The notes: a model not told the origin generated them from the sequence alone. 64,000 bases of DNA from Gordonia amarae NBRC 15530 (GCF_000241345.1 NZ_BAED01000028.1:23166-87165), one strand, 5' to 3'; positions 19,377-28,477 are shown, counted from the stretch's first letter. Program-made: numbers and translations.

Positions 19377-21040
19377 TGCGCGTCATGGCTCAGGTCGGGA
19401 TGGTGATGAATCTCGACAAATGCATCGGCTGCCACACCTGCTCGGTCACCTGCAAACAGGCGTGGACCAACCGCGCGGGCACCGAGTACGTGTGGTTCAA
19501 CAATGTGGAAACCCGCCCCGGCCAGGGCTATCCACGCCGCTACGAGAATCAGGAGAAGTGGCGCGGCGGTTGGAAACTCAACCGGCGCGGCAAGCTGCGG
19601 CTGCGCACCGGCGGACGATTGCAGAAGCTGCTGACCCTGTTCGCCAGCCCGGTACAGCCCACCATCGACGACTACTACGAGCCGTGGACCTACGACTACC
19701 AGACACTCGTGGAGGCACCGCTCGGGGACGATTTCCCCGTCGCCCGGCCCAAGTCGCTGCTCACCGGCGAGGACATGAAGGTCTCGTGGTCGGCCAACTG
19801 GGACGACAACCTGGGCGGCACAAGCGAACTCGGCCACCTCGACCCGATCGTCGCCAAGCTCCGCAAGGAGTCCGAGGAGGCGATCAAGTTCAGCTTCGAG
19901 CAGACGTTCATGTTCTACCTGCCGCGCATCTGCGAACACTGCCTCAACCCGTCGTGCATGGCATCGTGCCCGTCGGGAGCGATCTACAAGCGCAGCGAGG
20001 ACGGCATCGTGCTGGTCGATCAGGACCAGTGCCGCGGCTGGCGCCAGTGCATCACCGGCTGCCCGTACAAGAAGATCTACTTCAACCACAAGTCGGGGAA
20101 AGCCGAGAAATGCACCCTCTGCTATCCGCGGGTGGAGGCCGGGCTGCCGACGGTGTGTTCGGAGACCTGCGTCGGCCGGCTGCGCTACCTCGGGGTGTTC
20201 CTCTACGATGCCGACGCGGTGACGGCCGCGGCGTCGACACCCGACGAGAAGGACCTGTACCAGGCACAACTCGACCTGCTGCTCGACCCCGACGACCCGA
20301 AGGTCGCCGCCGCCGCGCGGGAGAACGGCATCAGCGACGACTGGCTGGCGGCCGCCCGCAAATCACCGGTGTACGCGCTGGCCAAGAAGTACAAGGTGGC
20401 GCTGCCGCTGCATCCGGAATACCGCACCATGCCGATGGTCTGGTACATCCCGCCGCTGTCCCCGATCGTCGACCTGCTCGCCGATCAGGGCCACGACGCC
20501 GAATCACACACCAACCTGTTCGGCGCCATCGACGCGCTGCGGATCCCGGTCGAGTATCTGGCCGAACTGTTCACCGCCGGTGACACCGCCGTCGTCGACG
20601 GGGTGCTGCGCAAGCTGGCGGCGATGCGGTCGTACATGCGTGATGTGACCCTAGGCCGCGAGACCCGGCCCGAGATCCCGGCCGCGGTCGGGATGACCGA
20701 GGAGCAGGTGTACGAGATGTACCGGCTGCTCGCCATCGCCAAATACCAGGACCGCTACGTGATTCCGACCGCGCACAGCGAACAGGCAGGCGGTCTCGAC
20801 GAGGCGGCGTGTTCGCTCGACTTCGACGGCGGACCGGGCATGTTCGACTCGGGGATCTTCGGGGAAGCCAGCGGGCGTCCGGCCCCGGTATCGGTGGAAA
20901 CCTTCCACGCGCTGAAACAGCGGCAGACCAGCGACTCGGCCGCCGGGAAATCCGCGCTCGCCGGTCGCACCAACCTTCTCAACTGGGACGGCAACGGAGT
21001 ACCGGCCGGATTGTTCCCCGACAAGGAGTCACGGTCATGA
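19376..21040 (+). CDS. narH: Respiratory nitrate reductase beta subunit NarH
   Basis: Start ATG 19376 shares a base with the narG stop (TGATG), giving 554 residues; a longer open frame upstream is overprinted on narG and is rejected. Four cysteine groups are present: CIGCHTCSVTC, CEHCLNPSCMASCP, CRGWRQCITGCP and CTLCYPRVEAGLPTVCSETC. The third has Trp in place of one Cys, as expected for the 3Fe-4S cluster. NarH passes electrons from the NarI haems to NarG. Its stop overlaps narJ (ATGA), indicating translational coupling. Confidence 0.98.
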   Translation: MRVMAQVGMVMNLDKCIGCHTCSVTCKQAWTNRAGTEYVWFNNVETRPGQGYPRRYENQEKWRGGWKLNRRGKLRLRTGGRLQKLLTLFASPVQPTIDDYYEPWTYDYQTLVEAPLGDDFPVARPKSLLTGEDMKVSWSANWDDNLGGTSELGHLDPIVAKLRKESEEAIKFSFEQTFMFYLPRICEHCLNPSCMASCPSGAIYKRSEDGIVLVDQDQCRGWRQCITGCPYKKIYFNHKSGKAEKCTLCYPRVEAGLPTVCSETCVGRLRYLGVFLYDADAVTAAASTPDEKDLYQAQLDLLLDPDDPKVAAAARENGISDDWLAAARKSPVYALAKKYKVALPLHPEYRTMPMVWYIPPLSPIVDLLADQGHDAESHTNLFGAIDALRIPVEYLAELFTAGDTAVVDGVLRKLAAMRSYMRDVTLGRETRPEIPAAVGMTEEQVYEMYRLLAIAKYQDRYVIPTAHSEQAGGLDEAACSLDFDGGPGMFDSGIFGEASGRPAPVSVETFHALKQRQTSDSAAGKSALAGRTNLLNWDGNGVPAGLFPDKESRS

Positions 21041-21696
21041 GAATCCCTGTGCTGCAACGGAAACCCGCGGCCACCGACTGGCGGGTGGTGCACCAGGTCG
21101 CGTCGTGGTGCCTGAGCTACCCTGACGACCAGCTCCTGGAACTGCTGCCGACGCTGCGCGCCGCCCTCGACGAACAGCCCGACAGCGAGCCGGTGGCCCT
21201 GCTGGCCGGTGTCGTCGACACACTGCTCACCACGTCGCCCGACGATCTGCGCCACAGCTACGTCGACGTGTTCGACCTGTCCCGCAAACACACCCTGTAC
21301 CTGACGTACTGGACCGACGGCGACACCCGGCGGCGAGGTGAGGCACTGGCCGCGGTCAAACAGCTCTACCGTGACAGCGGATTCGTCACCGATCTGCGCG
21401 GCGAACTGCCCGACCACCTGCCGATCGTCCTGGAGTTCTGCGCCCGCGCCGACCCGGAAGGCGGTGTCGCCTTTCTCGGCCGATACCGCACCGCGCTCGA
21501 GCAGATCGGGCGGGCCCTGCGCGAGCGGGGCAGCGGGTACGCCGACGTCCTCACCGCCCTCACGCTGACCCTGCCGGAGGCGCCGGACACGTTCGCGCCC
21601 GCGCCGGCGCAGATTCCGGTCGAGACGGTGGGCCTGGAACCCTACGACCCCCGCCTGCTGCCGCTGAACCCGGTGGCCGGACCGGCCCGGAGGTAA
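21037..21696 (+). CDS. narJ: Nitrate reductase assembly chaperone NarJ
   Basis: The start is ATG 21037 overlapping the narH stop, giving 219 residues. The protein shows the NarJ/TorD-type helical pattern with YVDVFDLSRKHTLYLTYW and DGDTRRRGEAL, characteristic of NarJ. NarJ binds the NarG N-terminus and holds it until the molybdenum cofactor and the FS0 cluster are inserted. It is not part of the final enzyme. Position between narH and narI is canonical. Confidence 0.95.
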   Translation: MRIPVLQRKPAATDWRVVHQVASWCLSYPDDQLLELLPTLRAALDEQPDSEPVALLAGVVDTLLTTSPDDLRHSYVDVFDLSRKHTLYLTYWTDGDTRRRGEALAAVKQLYRDSGFVTDLRGELPDHLPIVLEFCARADPEGGVAFLGRYRTALEQIGRALRERGSGYADVLTALTLTLPEAPDTFAPAPAQIPVETVGLEPYDPRLLPLNPVAGPARR

Positions 21697-21699
21697 CCG

Positions 21700-22449
21700 A
21701 TGGATATCGTTCTGTGGGGTGTGATCCCCTATGTGACCTTGCTTCTCGTGATCGGTGGCACCATCTGGCGGTACCGTTACGACAAATTCGGCTGGACCAC
21801 ACGCTCGTCCGAGCTCTACGAGTCTCGGCTGCTGCGTATCGCCTCACCACTGTTCCACTACGGCATCCTCGTGGTGATCGCCGGCCACGCCATCGGCCTG
21901 GTGATCCCCGAATCGTGGACCGAATTCTTCGGCATCTCCGAGGACCTCTACCACTGGACGGCCGCCATCTCGGGCCTCATCGCCGCCGCCGCGACCGTGG
22001 TGGGTTGCGCGCTGCTCATCTACCGGCGCAGACGCACCGGGCCTGTGTTCATGGCCACCACCCGCAACGACAAACTCATGTACGTCGTACTCGTCTCCGC
22101 GTTGCTGGCAGGCACGTTCATCACCCTCGTCGGCGCCGTCGACCCGCACGGCGAGGGCGTCAACTACCGGGAGACCGTCGCCCCCTGGTTCCGGTCGATC
22201 TTCTACCTGCACCCCGATATCGACGCGATGTCCGAGGCCCCGTTGCGCTTTCACGTGCACGTACTGATCGGGATGGCGCTGTTCTGCCTTGTCCCGTTCA
22301 CCCGTCTCATCCACATCTTCACCGCGCCACTGCATTACCTGTTCCGGCCCTACATCGTCTACCGCAGCCGCGACCGGATGCCCGCCCCGGGCGCTCGGCC
22401 GGCACGACGTGGTTGGGCTCCCGTCGGAGTGAAGGATCGCGACCAGTGA
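21700..22449 (+). CDS. narI: Respiratory nitrate reductase gamma subunit NarI (cytochrome b)
   Basis: This 249-residue protein has about five membrane segments. The four haem-ligand histidines keep the spacing of E. coli NarI: H53 and H63 are ten apart (LFHYGILVVIAGH), and two near residue 190 are eighteen apart (HVLIGMALFCLVPFTRLIH). NarI oxidises menaquinol and anchors NarGH to the membrane. It starts three bases after narJ. The extreme C-terminus is basic and Pro-rich, and the stop overlaps narK. Confidence 0.97.
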   Translation: MDIVLWGVIPYVTLLLVIGGTIWRYRYDKFGWTTRSSELYESRLLRIASPLFHYGILVVIAGHAIGLVIPESWTEFFGISEDLYHWTAAISGLIAAAATVVGCALLIYRRRRTGPVFMATTRNDKLMYVVLVSALLAGTFITLVGAVDPHGEGVNYRETVAPWFRSIFYLHPDIDAMSEAPLRFHVHVLIGMALFCLVPFTRLIHIFTAPLHYLFRPYIVYRSRDRMPAPGARPARRGWAPVGVKDRDQ

Positions 22450-23654
22450 CCACGCAAACGCCCGCCCCGGTAATCACCGCCCGCGCCCAGGCCACCAACC
22501 TGGCCCTGGCCACACTCGCATTCGCCATCAGCTTCTGGGCGTGGAACCTGGTGGGACCCTTGGCCATCAGATACGCCGCCGACCTCGACCTGTCCGCGGG
22601 CCAGAAGTCGATACTCGTCGCGATTCCGGTGCTCGTCGGATCGCTCGGCCGCATCATCACCGGCGCGCTCACCGACCGCTACGGCGGCCGCACCATGTTT
22701 CCGGCACTGTTGCTGCTGACGGTGCCGTTTGTGTTGCTCATCGCCGTCGCCGGCGAACTCGACAGCTATGCGATGCTCCTGGTGATCGGATTCTTCCTCG
22801 GCGTAGGCGGCACCACCTTCGCCGTCGGTATCCCGTTCGTCAACGCCTGGTACGACCCGGCCCGACGCGGTTTCGCCACCGGTGTTTTCGGCGCCGGCAT
22901 GGGCGGTACCGCACTGTCGGCATTCTTCACGCCCCGATTCGTCGACTGGTTCGGGTACTTCGCCACCCACGTGATCATCGCTGTCGCCCTGGTGGTGGTC
23001 GCCGTGATCTGCCGGATGTTCATGCACGACTCACCGCGGTGGTCACCCAATCATGACCCGGTGATCCCCAAGCTGACCGGCGCCGCCAAACTGCCCATCA
23101 CCTGGGAGATGGGATTCCTGTACGCGGCAGCGTTCGGTGGGTTCGTCGCCTTCTCCACCTACCTGCCCACCTACCTCAACGATGTGTACGCCATCGACGC
23201 GCAGGGTGCGGGTACCCGCACCGCCGGATTCGCGATCGCCGCGGTGATCGCCCGGCCCTGCGGTGGAGTGCTGGCCGACAAGTTCGGGCCGCGCCTGATC
23301 ACCTTCATCTCCTGCGCGGGCGCCGCGATACTGGCCATCTGGATGCTCACCGAACCACCACTGGAAATCCCCGCCGGCATCAACTTTGTGCTGATGGCAC
23401 TGTTCATGGGCCTCGGATCAGGGTCAGTGTTCACCTGGGTCGCCCAGGTTGCGCCCGCCGCACGAGTCGGATCGGTCACTGGAATCGTCGGTGCCGCAGG
23501 CGGACTCGGCGGCTTCTTCCCACCGATAGTCATGGGCGCCACTTACGACGCCGACGCCCACAGCTACACCGTCGGCCTGGCCCTGCTCAGTGCGTTCGCG
23601 GTGGCCGCCGCCCTGATCACGGCCTTCGTCATACGTAAACAAGACCGCACCTGA
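22446..23654 (+). CDS. narK: Nitrate/nitrite transporter NarK (MFS)
   Basis: I choose GTG 22446, overlapping the narI stop, giving 402 residues with twelve predicted membrane segments. Both nitrate-signature regions are visible: GVGGTTFAVGIPFVNAWY followed by DPARRG, and GAAGGLGGFFPP near residue 360. The MFS loop motif DRYGGR is present after segment 2. It imports nitrate or exchanges nitrate for nitrite in support of the reductase. It is the last gene of the operon, closed by a strong hairpin at 23677-23719. Confidence 0.95.
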   Translation: MTTQTPAPVITARAQATNLALATLAFAISFWAWNLVGPLAIRYAADLDLSAGQKSILVAIPVLVGSLGRIITGALTDRYGGRTMFPALLLLTVPFVLLIAVAGELDSYAMLLVIGFFLGVGGTTFAVGIPFVNAWYDPARRGFATGVFGAGMGGTALSAFFTPRFVDWFGYFATHVIIAVALVVVAVICRMFMHDSPRWSPNHDPVIPKLTGAAKLPITWEMGFLYAAAFGGFVAFSTYLPTYLNDVYAIDAQGAGTRTAGFAIAAVIARPCGGVLADKFGPRLITFISCAGAAILAIWMLTEPPLEIPAGINFVLMALFMGLGSGSVFTWVAQVAPAARVGSVTGIVGAAGGLGGFFPPIVMGATYDADAHSYTVGLALLSAFAVAAALITAFVIRKQDRT

Positions 23655-23676
23655 CGAATCCCGGACCCAACGCGTG

Positions 23677-23719
23677 AACCTTGCTGTCGGTTCCGGAATC
23701 CAGCACCGGCAGCAAGGTT
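23677..23719 (+). terminator. Intrinsic terminator of the nar operon
   Basis: A 15-bp stem with one T-G pair (AACCTTGCTG and CAGCAAGGTT plus CGGT/ACCG) encloses a 13-base loop and runs into TTTC. It lies 22 bases after the narK stop. Confidence 0.85.
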
Positions 23720-23756
23720 TTCGCCTAGGTCGAGTAGCTAGTTGCGGACCCACAGT

Positions 23757-23834
23757 CCTACGGGCGCAGCAGACAGCAAAACCCCCAGCGCCTCAGATCA
23801 ACGCGACCAGAGACCTACGGGCGCAGCAGACAGC
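23757..23834 (-). repeat. Partial tandem duplication of the 3' end of the DapB-like gene
   Basis: An identical 21-bp sequence occurs at 23757-23777 and 23814-23834, 57 bases (19 codons) apart. The inner copy is the present gene end, encoding LSAAPVGLWSR and a stop. The outer copy lies past that stop in the same frame and would encode LSAAPVGLWVRN and a stop. The gene tail has therefore been duplicated, and the first stop now ends the protein. Confidence 0.85.
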
Positions 23835-24841
23835 CCCGCGTCGTCGAGACCGAGGATGCCGGGGGACGCCGCGCGGACCGCGGGGATGGCGTGGACCGCG
23901 GGCATCGCGGTCATGGTGTCCCAGTCGTGGTTGCCCCAGGAGTCGGGCGGCAGGAACCGGACGCGGGTGTCCAGACCGGGTTCGCCGTCGACGGTGATGC
24001 GGTAGTGGTCGTCGAGGAACTGCCAGTCGCAGTTGAGATCCGGCGTCAGGTACCAGGCGACGTCGGACCTCAGGACGACGCCGGTGGGGGTGACGCCGGT
24101 CCAGCCACCGCGCAGCGCGGCAAGGGTGTCCTTCTCGATCGTCATCCAGCCCAGATCGACGGTGCTTGCGGCGGTGGCATATTCGATGGTGAAGTCGACG
24201 CTGTCAACGGTGGTGTGCAGGGAGGCCGCGAGACGCTCGACGGCGTCGCGGAAGCTGAGCAGCGCCATCTGCGCCATGTCATGGGAGTCGGGTGGCTCGG
24301 GCTGGCCGATGCCGAACATCTGCCAGGTCTCCGGGGATTCGTACACCGAGACGTCGGCTGACTCGGAGATCGTCACCGAGCGGACATCGCGGCAGACCGC
24401 AGTCATCGCGGCGGTCACGGTGTTGATCCAGCCGGGATTGACGCCACTGATGTAAAGCGAACTGTTGCCCTTGTCGCACGCCTTGCGCAGGCGCTCGGAG
24501 ACCTCACCACGCAGACCGCCGACGTTGAGCAGCAGGTTGGTGCTGACCACGTCCAGCCCGTTCTCGAGCAGGGTCGTCAGGTGATCGAGGTCGGCCAGTT
24601 GCGGGGTGTACAGCACGACGTCCGCGTCGCTCGCGAGGATGTCCCCGATATCGTCGGTCGCGGCGATCCCTACCTCCGGCCGTCCACACAGGACGCCGGC
24701 GTCGGTGCCCACCTTGTCCGGTGAGAACGCGTACACCCCGGCGAGTTCGAGACGCGGGTCGTCGAGGATGCCCCGTAGGCTCAACGAACCGACCTTGCCC
24801 GTGGTCCACTGGACCACTCTGTGACGTTGCTGCACATCCAT
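23798..24841 (-). CDS. DapB-like NAD(P)-dependent oxidoreductase (dihydrodipicolinate reductase-like)
   Basis: This 347-residue protein begins with HRVVQWTTGKVGSLSLRGIL, a Rossmann dinucleotide-binding motif of the DapB/DapDH-like family with the usual GxVG variant. Further support comes from DADVVLYTP, VVSTNLLLNVGG and SGVNPGW. The C-terminal half resembles 2,4-diaminopentanoate dehydrogenase-like domains. Many mycolata carry several such genes of unknown substrate, so true lysine-pathway DapB activity is unlikely. The gene is convergent with the nar operon. Two palindromes lie 127-158 bases before its start. The last residues come from a duplicated 3' end. Confidence 0.75.
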   Translation of the reverse strand: MDVQQRHRVVQWTTGKVGSLSLRGILDDPRLELAGVYAFSPDKVGTDAGVLCGRPEVGIAATDDIGDILASDADVVLYTPQLADLDHLTTLLENGLDVVSTNLLLNVGGLRGEVSERLRKACDKGNSSLYISGVNPGWINTVTAAMTAVCRDVRSVTISESADVSVYESPETWQMFGIGQPEPPDSHDMAQMALLSFRDAVERLAASLHTTVDSVDFTIEYATAASTVDLGWMTIEKDTLAALRGGWTGVTPTGVVLRSDVAWYLTPDLNCDWQFLDDHYRITVDGEPGLDTRVRFLPPDSWGNHDWDTMTAMPAVHAIPAVRAASPGILGLDDAGLSAAPVGLWSR

Positions 24842-25177
24842 CGGGCTGATGCCTCCGAAATCATTTGGGCTGGTTGATGATCAACTGACAACTTCGAGCT
24901 CGCCGACGCAGGCCGGACGACGAATATTGCCCACCGAGGTCACTCCGGAACCTTGATACCCCGGATGGAGAATACAATTCTCTGTGATGTAAATTACATT
25001 ACGCCGGTCTACCGGGTCAACGATGCAAGTTTGGATCCGGCGCGCACTGCTCGACCCATCACCGACGGATTGGACAACAGCCGCAGCAAACCGGTGTGTG
25101 TGACCCTGCAGAGAATGAGGTCCTCGGTCTGACTGTCGAACCATCCGGATGCGTAGCGAACATCAAGAATCGAAACG
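24842..25177 (-). other. Intergenic region between the DapB-like gene and the ribosomal operon terminator
   Basis: No credible gene is seen in these 336 bases. It is more AT-rich than its surroundings and carries two palindromic operator candidates at 24968-24999, most likely for the DapB-like gene reading away from them. Confidence 0.6.
24968..24999 (-). promoter_or_regulatory. Two adjacent palindromes, probable operators
   Basis: GAGAATACAATTCTC (24968-24982) is a perfect 6+3+6 inverted repeat, and ATGTAAATTACAT (24987-24999) is a perfect 6+1+6 repeat. They are four bases apart, in an AT-rich patch upstream of the DapB-like gene. The second resembles TetR- or GntR-family operators. The regulator is not in the window. 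Confidence 0.5.
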
Positions 25178-25218
25178 CGACGACCCCACCTTCAACTGCA
25201 TCGAAGGTGGGGTCGTCG
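25178..25218 (-). terminator. Intrinsic terminator of the rplN-rplX-rplE-rpsN operon
   Basis: A perfect 16-bp inverted repeat (CGACGACCCCACCTTC at 25178-25193, its complement at 25203-25218) with a 9-base loop lies 32 bases after the rpsN stop. The tail beyond it on the minus strand has only a short T run. Confidence 0.85.
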
Positions 25219-25250
25219 GATGTCGTTACCGGCTCAGTGAGCCGGAGGCG

Positions 25251-25436
25251 TCACCAGCTGGACTTCTGCACGCCCGGCAGCTCGCCGGCATGAGCCATGT
25301 CGCGCAGGCACACGCGGCACAGGCCGAACTTGCGGTACACCGAGTGCGGACGGCCGCACTTGTTGCACCGGGTGTAGCCGCGCACGGCGAACTTCGGCTT
25401 CTTGGCGGCCTTGTTGACCAGAGCCTTCTTTGCCAT
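25251..25436 (-). CDS. rpsN: 30S ribosomal protein S14, zinc-binding type
   Basis: The true start is ATG 25436 (MAKKALVNK), giving 61 residues; a longer in-frame start inside rplE is rejected. AAGGAGG lies just upstream inside the rplE end. The two CxxC pairs (CNKC and CRVC) make it the short zinc-ribbon form of S14. It binds 16S rRNA in the small-subunit head. It is the last gene of this operon, followed by a strong hairpin, whereas in mycobacteria rpsH usually follows directly. Confidence 0.97.
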   Translation of the reverse strand: MAKKALVNKAAKKPKFAVRGYTRCNKCGRPHSVYRKFGLCRVCLRDMAHAGELPGVQKSSW

Positions 25437-25437
25437 G

Positions 25438-26016
25438 TCAGGCCTCCTTGGCGTTGTTGTCTTTGAACGGGAAGCCGAGGTGACGCAGCAGCGCACGGCC
25501 TTCGTCGTCGTTGGTGGCGGTGGTGACGACGGTGATGTCCATACCGCGCGGACGATCGATCTTGTCGATGTTGATCTCGTGGAACATCGACTGCTCGTTC
25601 AGGCCGAACGTGTAGTTGCCGTTGCCGTCGAACTGACGGTCCGACAGGCCGCGGAAGTCGCGGATACGGGGCAGCGCGATCGACACGAGACGGTCGAGGA
25701 ACTCCCACATCCGGTCGCCACGCAGGGTGACGCGGGCGCCGATCGGCATGCCCTCACGCAGCTTGAACTGCGCGATCGACTTGCGGGCGCGACGGATCTC
25801 CGGACGCTGACCGGTGATCAGCTCCAGGTCGGCCACGGCGCCGTTGATCAGCTTGGCGTCGCGGGCGGCATCGCCCACACCCATGTTGACGACGACCTTG
25901 ACCACGCCCGGGATCTGCATCACGTTGGCGTAGTCGAATTCTTTGTTCAGCTCGGCCTTGATTTCCTCGCGGTAGCGGGTCTTCAGGCGGGGAGTGACTT
26001 TTTCGGTGGTGGTCAT
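25438..26016 (-). CDS. rplE: 50S ribosomal protein L5
   Basis: This 192-residue protein has the typical L5 segments [33 protein letters not shown] and [21 protein letters not shown]5 binds 5S rRNA in the central protuberance. The frame begins two bases after rplX and ends one base before the rpsN start. Confidence 0.98.
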   Translation of the reverse strand: MTTTEKVTPRLKTRYREEIKAELNKEFDYANVMQIPGVVKVVVNMGVGDAARDAKLINGAVADLELITGQRPEIRRARKSIAQFKLREGMPIGARVTLRGDRMWEFLDRLVSIALPRIRDFRGLSDRQFDGNGNYTFGLNEQSMFHEINIDKIDRPRGMDITVVTTATNDDEGRALLRHLGFPFKDNNAKEA

Positions 26017-26018
26017 GC

Positions 26019-26336
26019 TCAGATGTCCTTCCCGCTCTTGCGCGAGATCCGGACCTTCTTGCCGGACTCCTCATCGATGCGGTACCCGACGCGGGTGGGG
26101 TTGCCGTCGGAGTCCACAACCATCACGTTGGACACGTGGATGGGGGCTTCCTGAGTCACGATGCCGCCGGAGGAGGCACCGCGCTCGTTGGCCGACGCGG
26201 CGGTGTGCTTCTTGATTCGGTTGACGCCCTCGACCAGGACACGCTGCTGCTTCGGGAAGGCCTGGATGACCTTGCCCTTGGCGCCCTTGTCCTTGCCCGA
26301 GATGACGATCACGGTGTCACCCTTGTGCACCTTCAT
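26019..26336 (-). CDS. rplX: 50S ribosomal protein L24
   Basis: This 105-residue protein has the L24 KOW motif at its N-terminus ([20 protein letters not shown]) and [14 protein letters not shown]. It is an early assembly protein of the large subunit. The start lies one base after the rplN stop, so the three ribosomal genes are packed in one message. Confidence 0.97.
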   Translation of the reverse strand: MKVHKGDTVIVISGKDKGAKGKVIQAFPKQQRVLVEGVNRIKKHTAASANERGASSGGIVTQEAPIHVSNVMVVDSDGNPTRVGYRIDEESGKKVRISRKSGKDI

Positions 26337-26337
26337 G

Positions 26338-26706
26338 TCAGATCACCTCCGGTGCCAGCGACACGATCTTCATGAACTTCTTGTCACGCAGCTCGCGGCC
26401 GACGGGGCCGAAGATGCGGGTACCGCGCGGGTCGCTCTCGTTCTTGAGGATGACGGCGGCATTCTCGTCGAAACGGATGTAGCTGCCGTCCGGGCGGCGA
26501 CGCTCCTTGACGGTGCGGACGATGACGGCCTTGACGACCTCGCCCTTCTTCACGTTGCCACCGGGGATGGCGTCCTTGACAGTGGCGACGATGACGTCAC
26601 CAATGCCTGCGTAACGTCGCGACGATCCGCCGAGCACGCGGATGCACAGGATTTCCTTGGCACCGGTGTTGTCGGCGACGCGCAGACGCGATTCCTGCTG
26701 AATCAC
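26338..26706 (-). CDS. rplN: 50S ribosomal protein L14
   Basis: This 122-residue protein starts at GTG 26706 ([18 protein letters not shown]), with AAGGAG about nine bases upstream. It contains the L14 signature around [19 protein letters not shown] and ends [12 protein letters not shown]. It heads this four-gene operon. A promoter must lie in the 200 bases before it (26707-26907), where TTGACG on the minus strand (26871-26876) is a possible -35. No rpsQ is found upstream. Confidence 0.98.
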   Translation of the reverse strand: MIQQESRLRVADNTGAKEILCIRVLGGSSRRYAGIGDVIVATVKDAIPGGNVKKGEVVKAVIVRTVKERRRPDGSYIRFDENAAVILKNESDPRGTRIFGPVGRELRDKKFMKIVSLAPEVI

Positions 26707-26907
26707 AGTGCGTAGTCTCCTTGACCTGGAACTTTATGTGCGCCGGATTTCCGACCCGACGCACACGGTCTGTCGCCACCGGACACGCGCCTGCCACCGG
26801 AAATCACCGAGGTGAGGAGCCGGAGGGGGTTCGCGAACCGATTCACGACGCACGCAGCGCCGTAGGCAACCCGTCAAGTGTAGAAGACTCGCAGGTAGAA
26901 ACCAAAT

Positions 26908-27282
26908 TCACCATCTATCCAGGCTGGTGTAACCGTCCTGGAGGGCCCGGGCGAACAGGTGGGTCTTGGTGGGGGCGGTACGGCCGGCCGCCGCGTACTT
27001 GGCCCGGATACGGGCGAGGTGGGTACTGACCGTGGACGCCGAGATGAACAGGGTGTCGGCGGCCTGTTCCTTGGATTCCGACGCGAGCCAGGTGAGCAGC
27101 ACCTCGACCTCACGGGCGGACAGGTCGGGTTTGGTCAGCTGACCGAACACCGAGTCGGGGCGGTAGTCGGCCAGGCGCGCGAGCGGGGCCTCGCCCGACA
27201 CGTCCCGACGCAGCGGCGCCCGGTTCATTCCCGCGGTGCTGTGCCGCACCGCGCGGGCCGAAGCCCTGCCATCAAATCCCAT
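26908..27282 (-). CDS. Orphan LuxR/NarL-type HTH protein without receiver domain
   Basis: This 124-residue protein has a C-terminal half that is a clear LuxR-type DNA-binding domain (LSAREVEVLLTWLASESKEQ, then SASTVSTHLARIRAKYAAAG). The tail TKTHLFARALQDGYT resembles that of the response regulator at 29811-30521 (TKVDLFKRAVEDGWL). The N-terminal 55 residues are basic and show no receiver fold. It lies 148 bases downstream of the kinase-like gene in the same direction. It may be a truncated paralogue of that response regulator acting without phosphorylation. Confidence 0.75.
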   Translation of the reverse strand: MGFDGRASARAVRHSTAGMNRAPLRRDVSGEAPLARLADYRPDSVFGQLTKPDLSAREVEVLLTWLASESKEQAADTLFISASTVSTHLARIRAKYAAAGRTAPTKTHLFARALQDGYTSLDRW

Positions 27283-27430
27283 GTCCTAACCCCCTACGGA
27301 TCGGCTTTGAGTCTTTATGAGAGACGACACCGGGGAGGGTGGTCTCACATGTGGCCAAAAGGCTATCGGGCAGGCGAACTTGGACGCTAGACCCAGAAAT
27401 AGGGTCATCGGGGCCGCAACCGGCAAACGC

Positions 27431-28477
27431 TCAGGTCAGAGAGCCGTCGACACCGAATTCGAGACGAACACCACCGTCCGGCGAGCGGGAGACGACGGTC
27501 GCAAGGTGCTCGCGGCCCATCGGCAGGATCCGTACCGTCACCTCGTCCGGGCTGTCCGCCCCGGCGATGACCTCGATCGCCGCCTCGTGCACCCGTTCGA
27601 GCGCGTCCCGCATGACCTGTCCCCCACCGGACCGGTCGTCGAGCAGGGTCACCCGTACCCCGCGATCGCGCGCCGCCCAGACGGTGTCGGACAGTTCGGG
27701 GGTGTCCAGGCTCGGCGCCCGGATCCCGTCCCGCAGCCGGGCCTGGATGAGCCGGCAGCGATGGACGTCGGCGGCGGTGAACTCCTCGCCCGCCGCGATC
27801 CGTTCGAGCATGTCGCGGGTGTCGTCGTCGAGCCTGCCCAGTTGGGCGTCGCGTTCCCGCAATGCCGCGGCCTGCGCCGCCGCCGCGGCGGCCTCCTGCA
27901 TGATCTGCGTGCGCATGTCCATCACGGCCGACACCGCGGGCCGGGCGATGATCCCGCACAGGCCGACCACCGCCAGGGCCGGCGCGAGATTGAAGTGCTG
28001 GACCAACTGCGGCACCGGGTCGATACCCGCGACCGTGGCCACCGACCAGCCCACGAGGATGTGCACCCCCATCGCCACACAGGTCAGCACCACAGCTCCG
28101 CGCAGGAACAACAACACGGCGCTCAGTGACCCGACGCCGATCAGGGTGAGCGCACCGATACAGGCCTGCCCGTCATAGGCGAGGAGGATCGCCGGATACG
28201 TCGTCATGGACAGCCCCGCGGCGAGCGCCGCGCTCCGGGTCTCGATCGGGTCACCCGGTGCCCGCGCGGCAACCTCGATACCGATGGTCGCCAGCATCAG
28301 GCCGGGTACGTAGATCCACCAATTCACCGGCGTCGGATCGACCGCCGCGATGATCACGCACATGACCACGAAGAACATGACCTGCAGCGCGAACCGGTAC
28401 GTCCGCAGGCCCATCGCGTCGATCAGACCGTGTCGGCCCGGATCGAGCAGGTAGCGCTGTCTCAGCATCGACGTCAT
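27431..28477 (-). CDS. Kinase-like membrane protein lacking a visible ATPase domain
   Basis: This 348-residue protein has about six membrane segments in residues 25-200, then a coiled stretch rich in Ala and Gln (MQEAAAAAAQAAALRERDAQ) and a cytoplasmic domain ending near residue 348. The layout copies the histidine kinase encoded just upstream, and a shared DPTPVNWWIYVPG/EDTPVNW-like segment suggests paralogy. I find no phospho-accepting HD motif and no N- or G-box, so it probably does not phosphorylate. Its start overlaps the kinase stop by four bases (ATGA). A partner or signal-modulating role for the adjacent kinase is inferred. Confidence 0.65.
   Translation of the reverse strand: MTSMLRQRYLLDPGRHGLIDAMGLRTYRFALQVMFFVVMCVIIAAVDPTPVNWWIYVPGLMLATIGIEVAARAPGDPIETRSAALAAGLSMTTYPAILLAYDGQACIGALTLIGVGSLSAVLLFLRGAVVLTCVAMGVHILVGWSVATVAGIDPVPQLVQHFNLAPALAVVGLCGIIARPAVSAVMDMRTQIMQEAAAAAAQAAALRERDAQLGRLDDDTRDMLERIAAGEEFTAADVHRCRLIQARLRDGIRAPSLDTPELSDTVWAARDRGVRVTLLDDRSGGGQVMRDALERVHEAAIEVIAGADSPDEVTVRILPMGREHLATVVSRSPDGGVRLEFGVDGSLT

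Noticed and set aside
24881..25144. Possible small minus-strand gene upstream of the DapB-like gene
   Set aside because: No ribosome site, no motif, and it covers the palindromic operator region.
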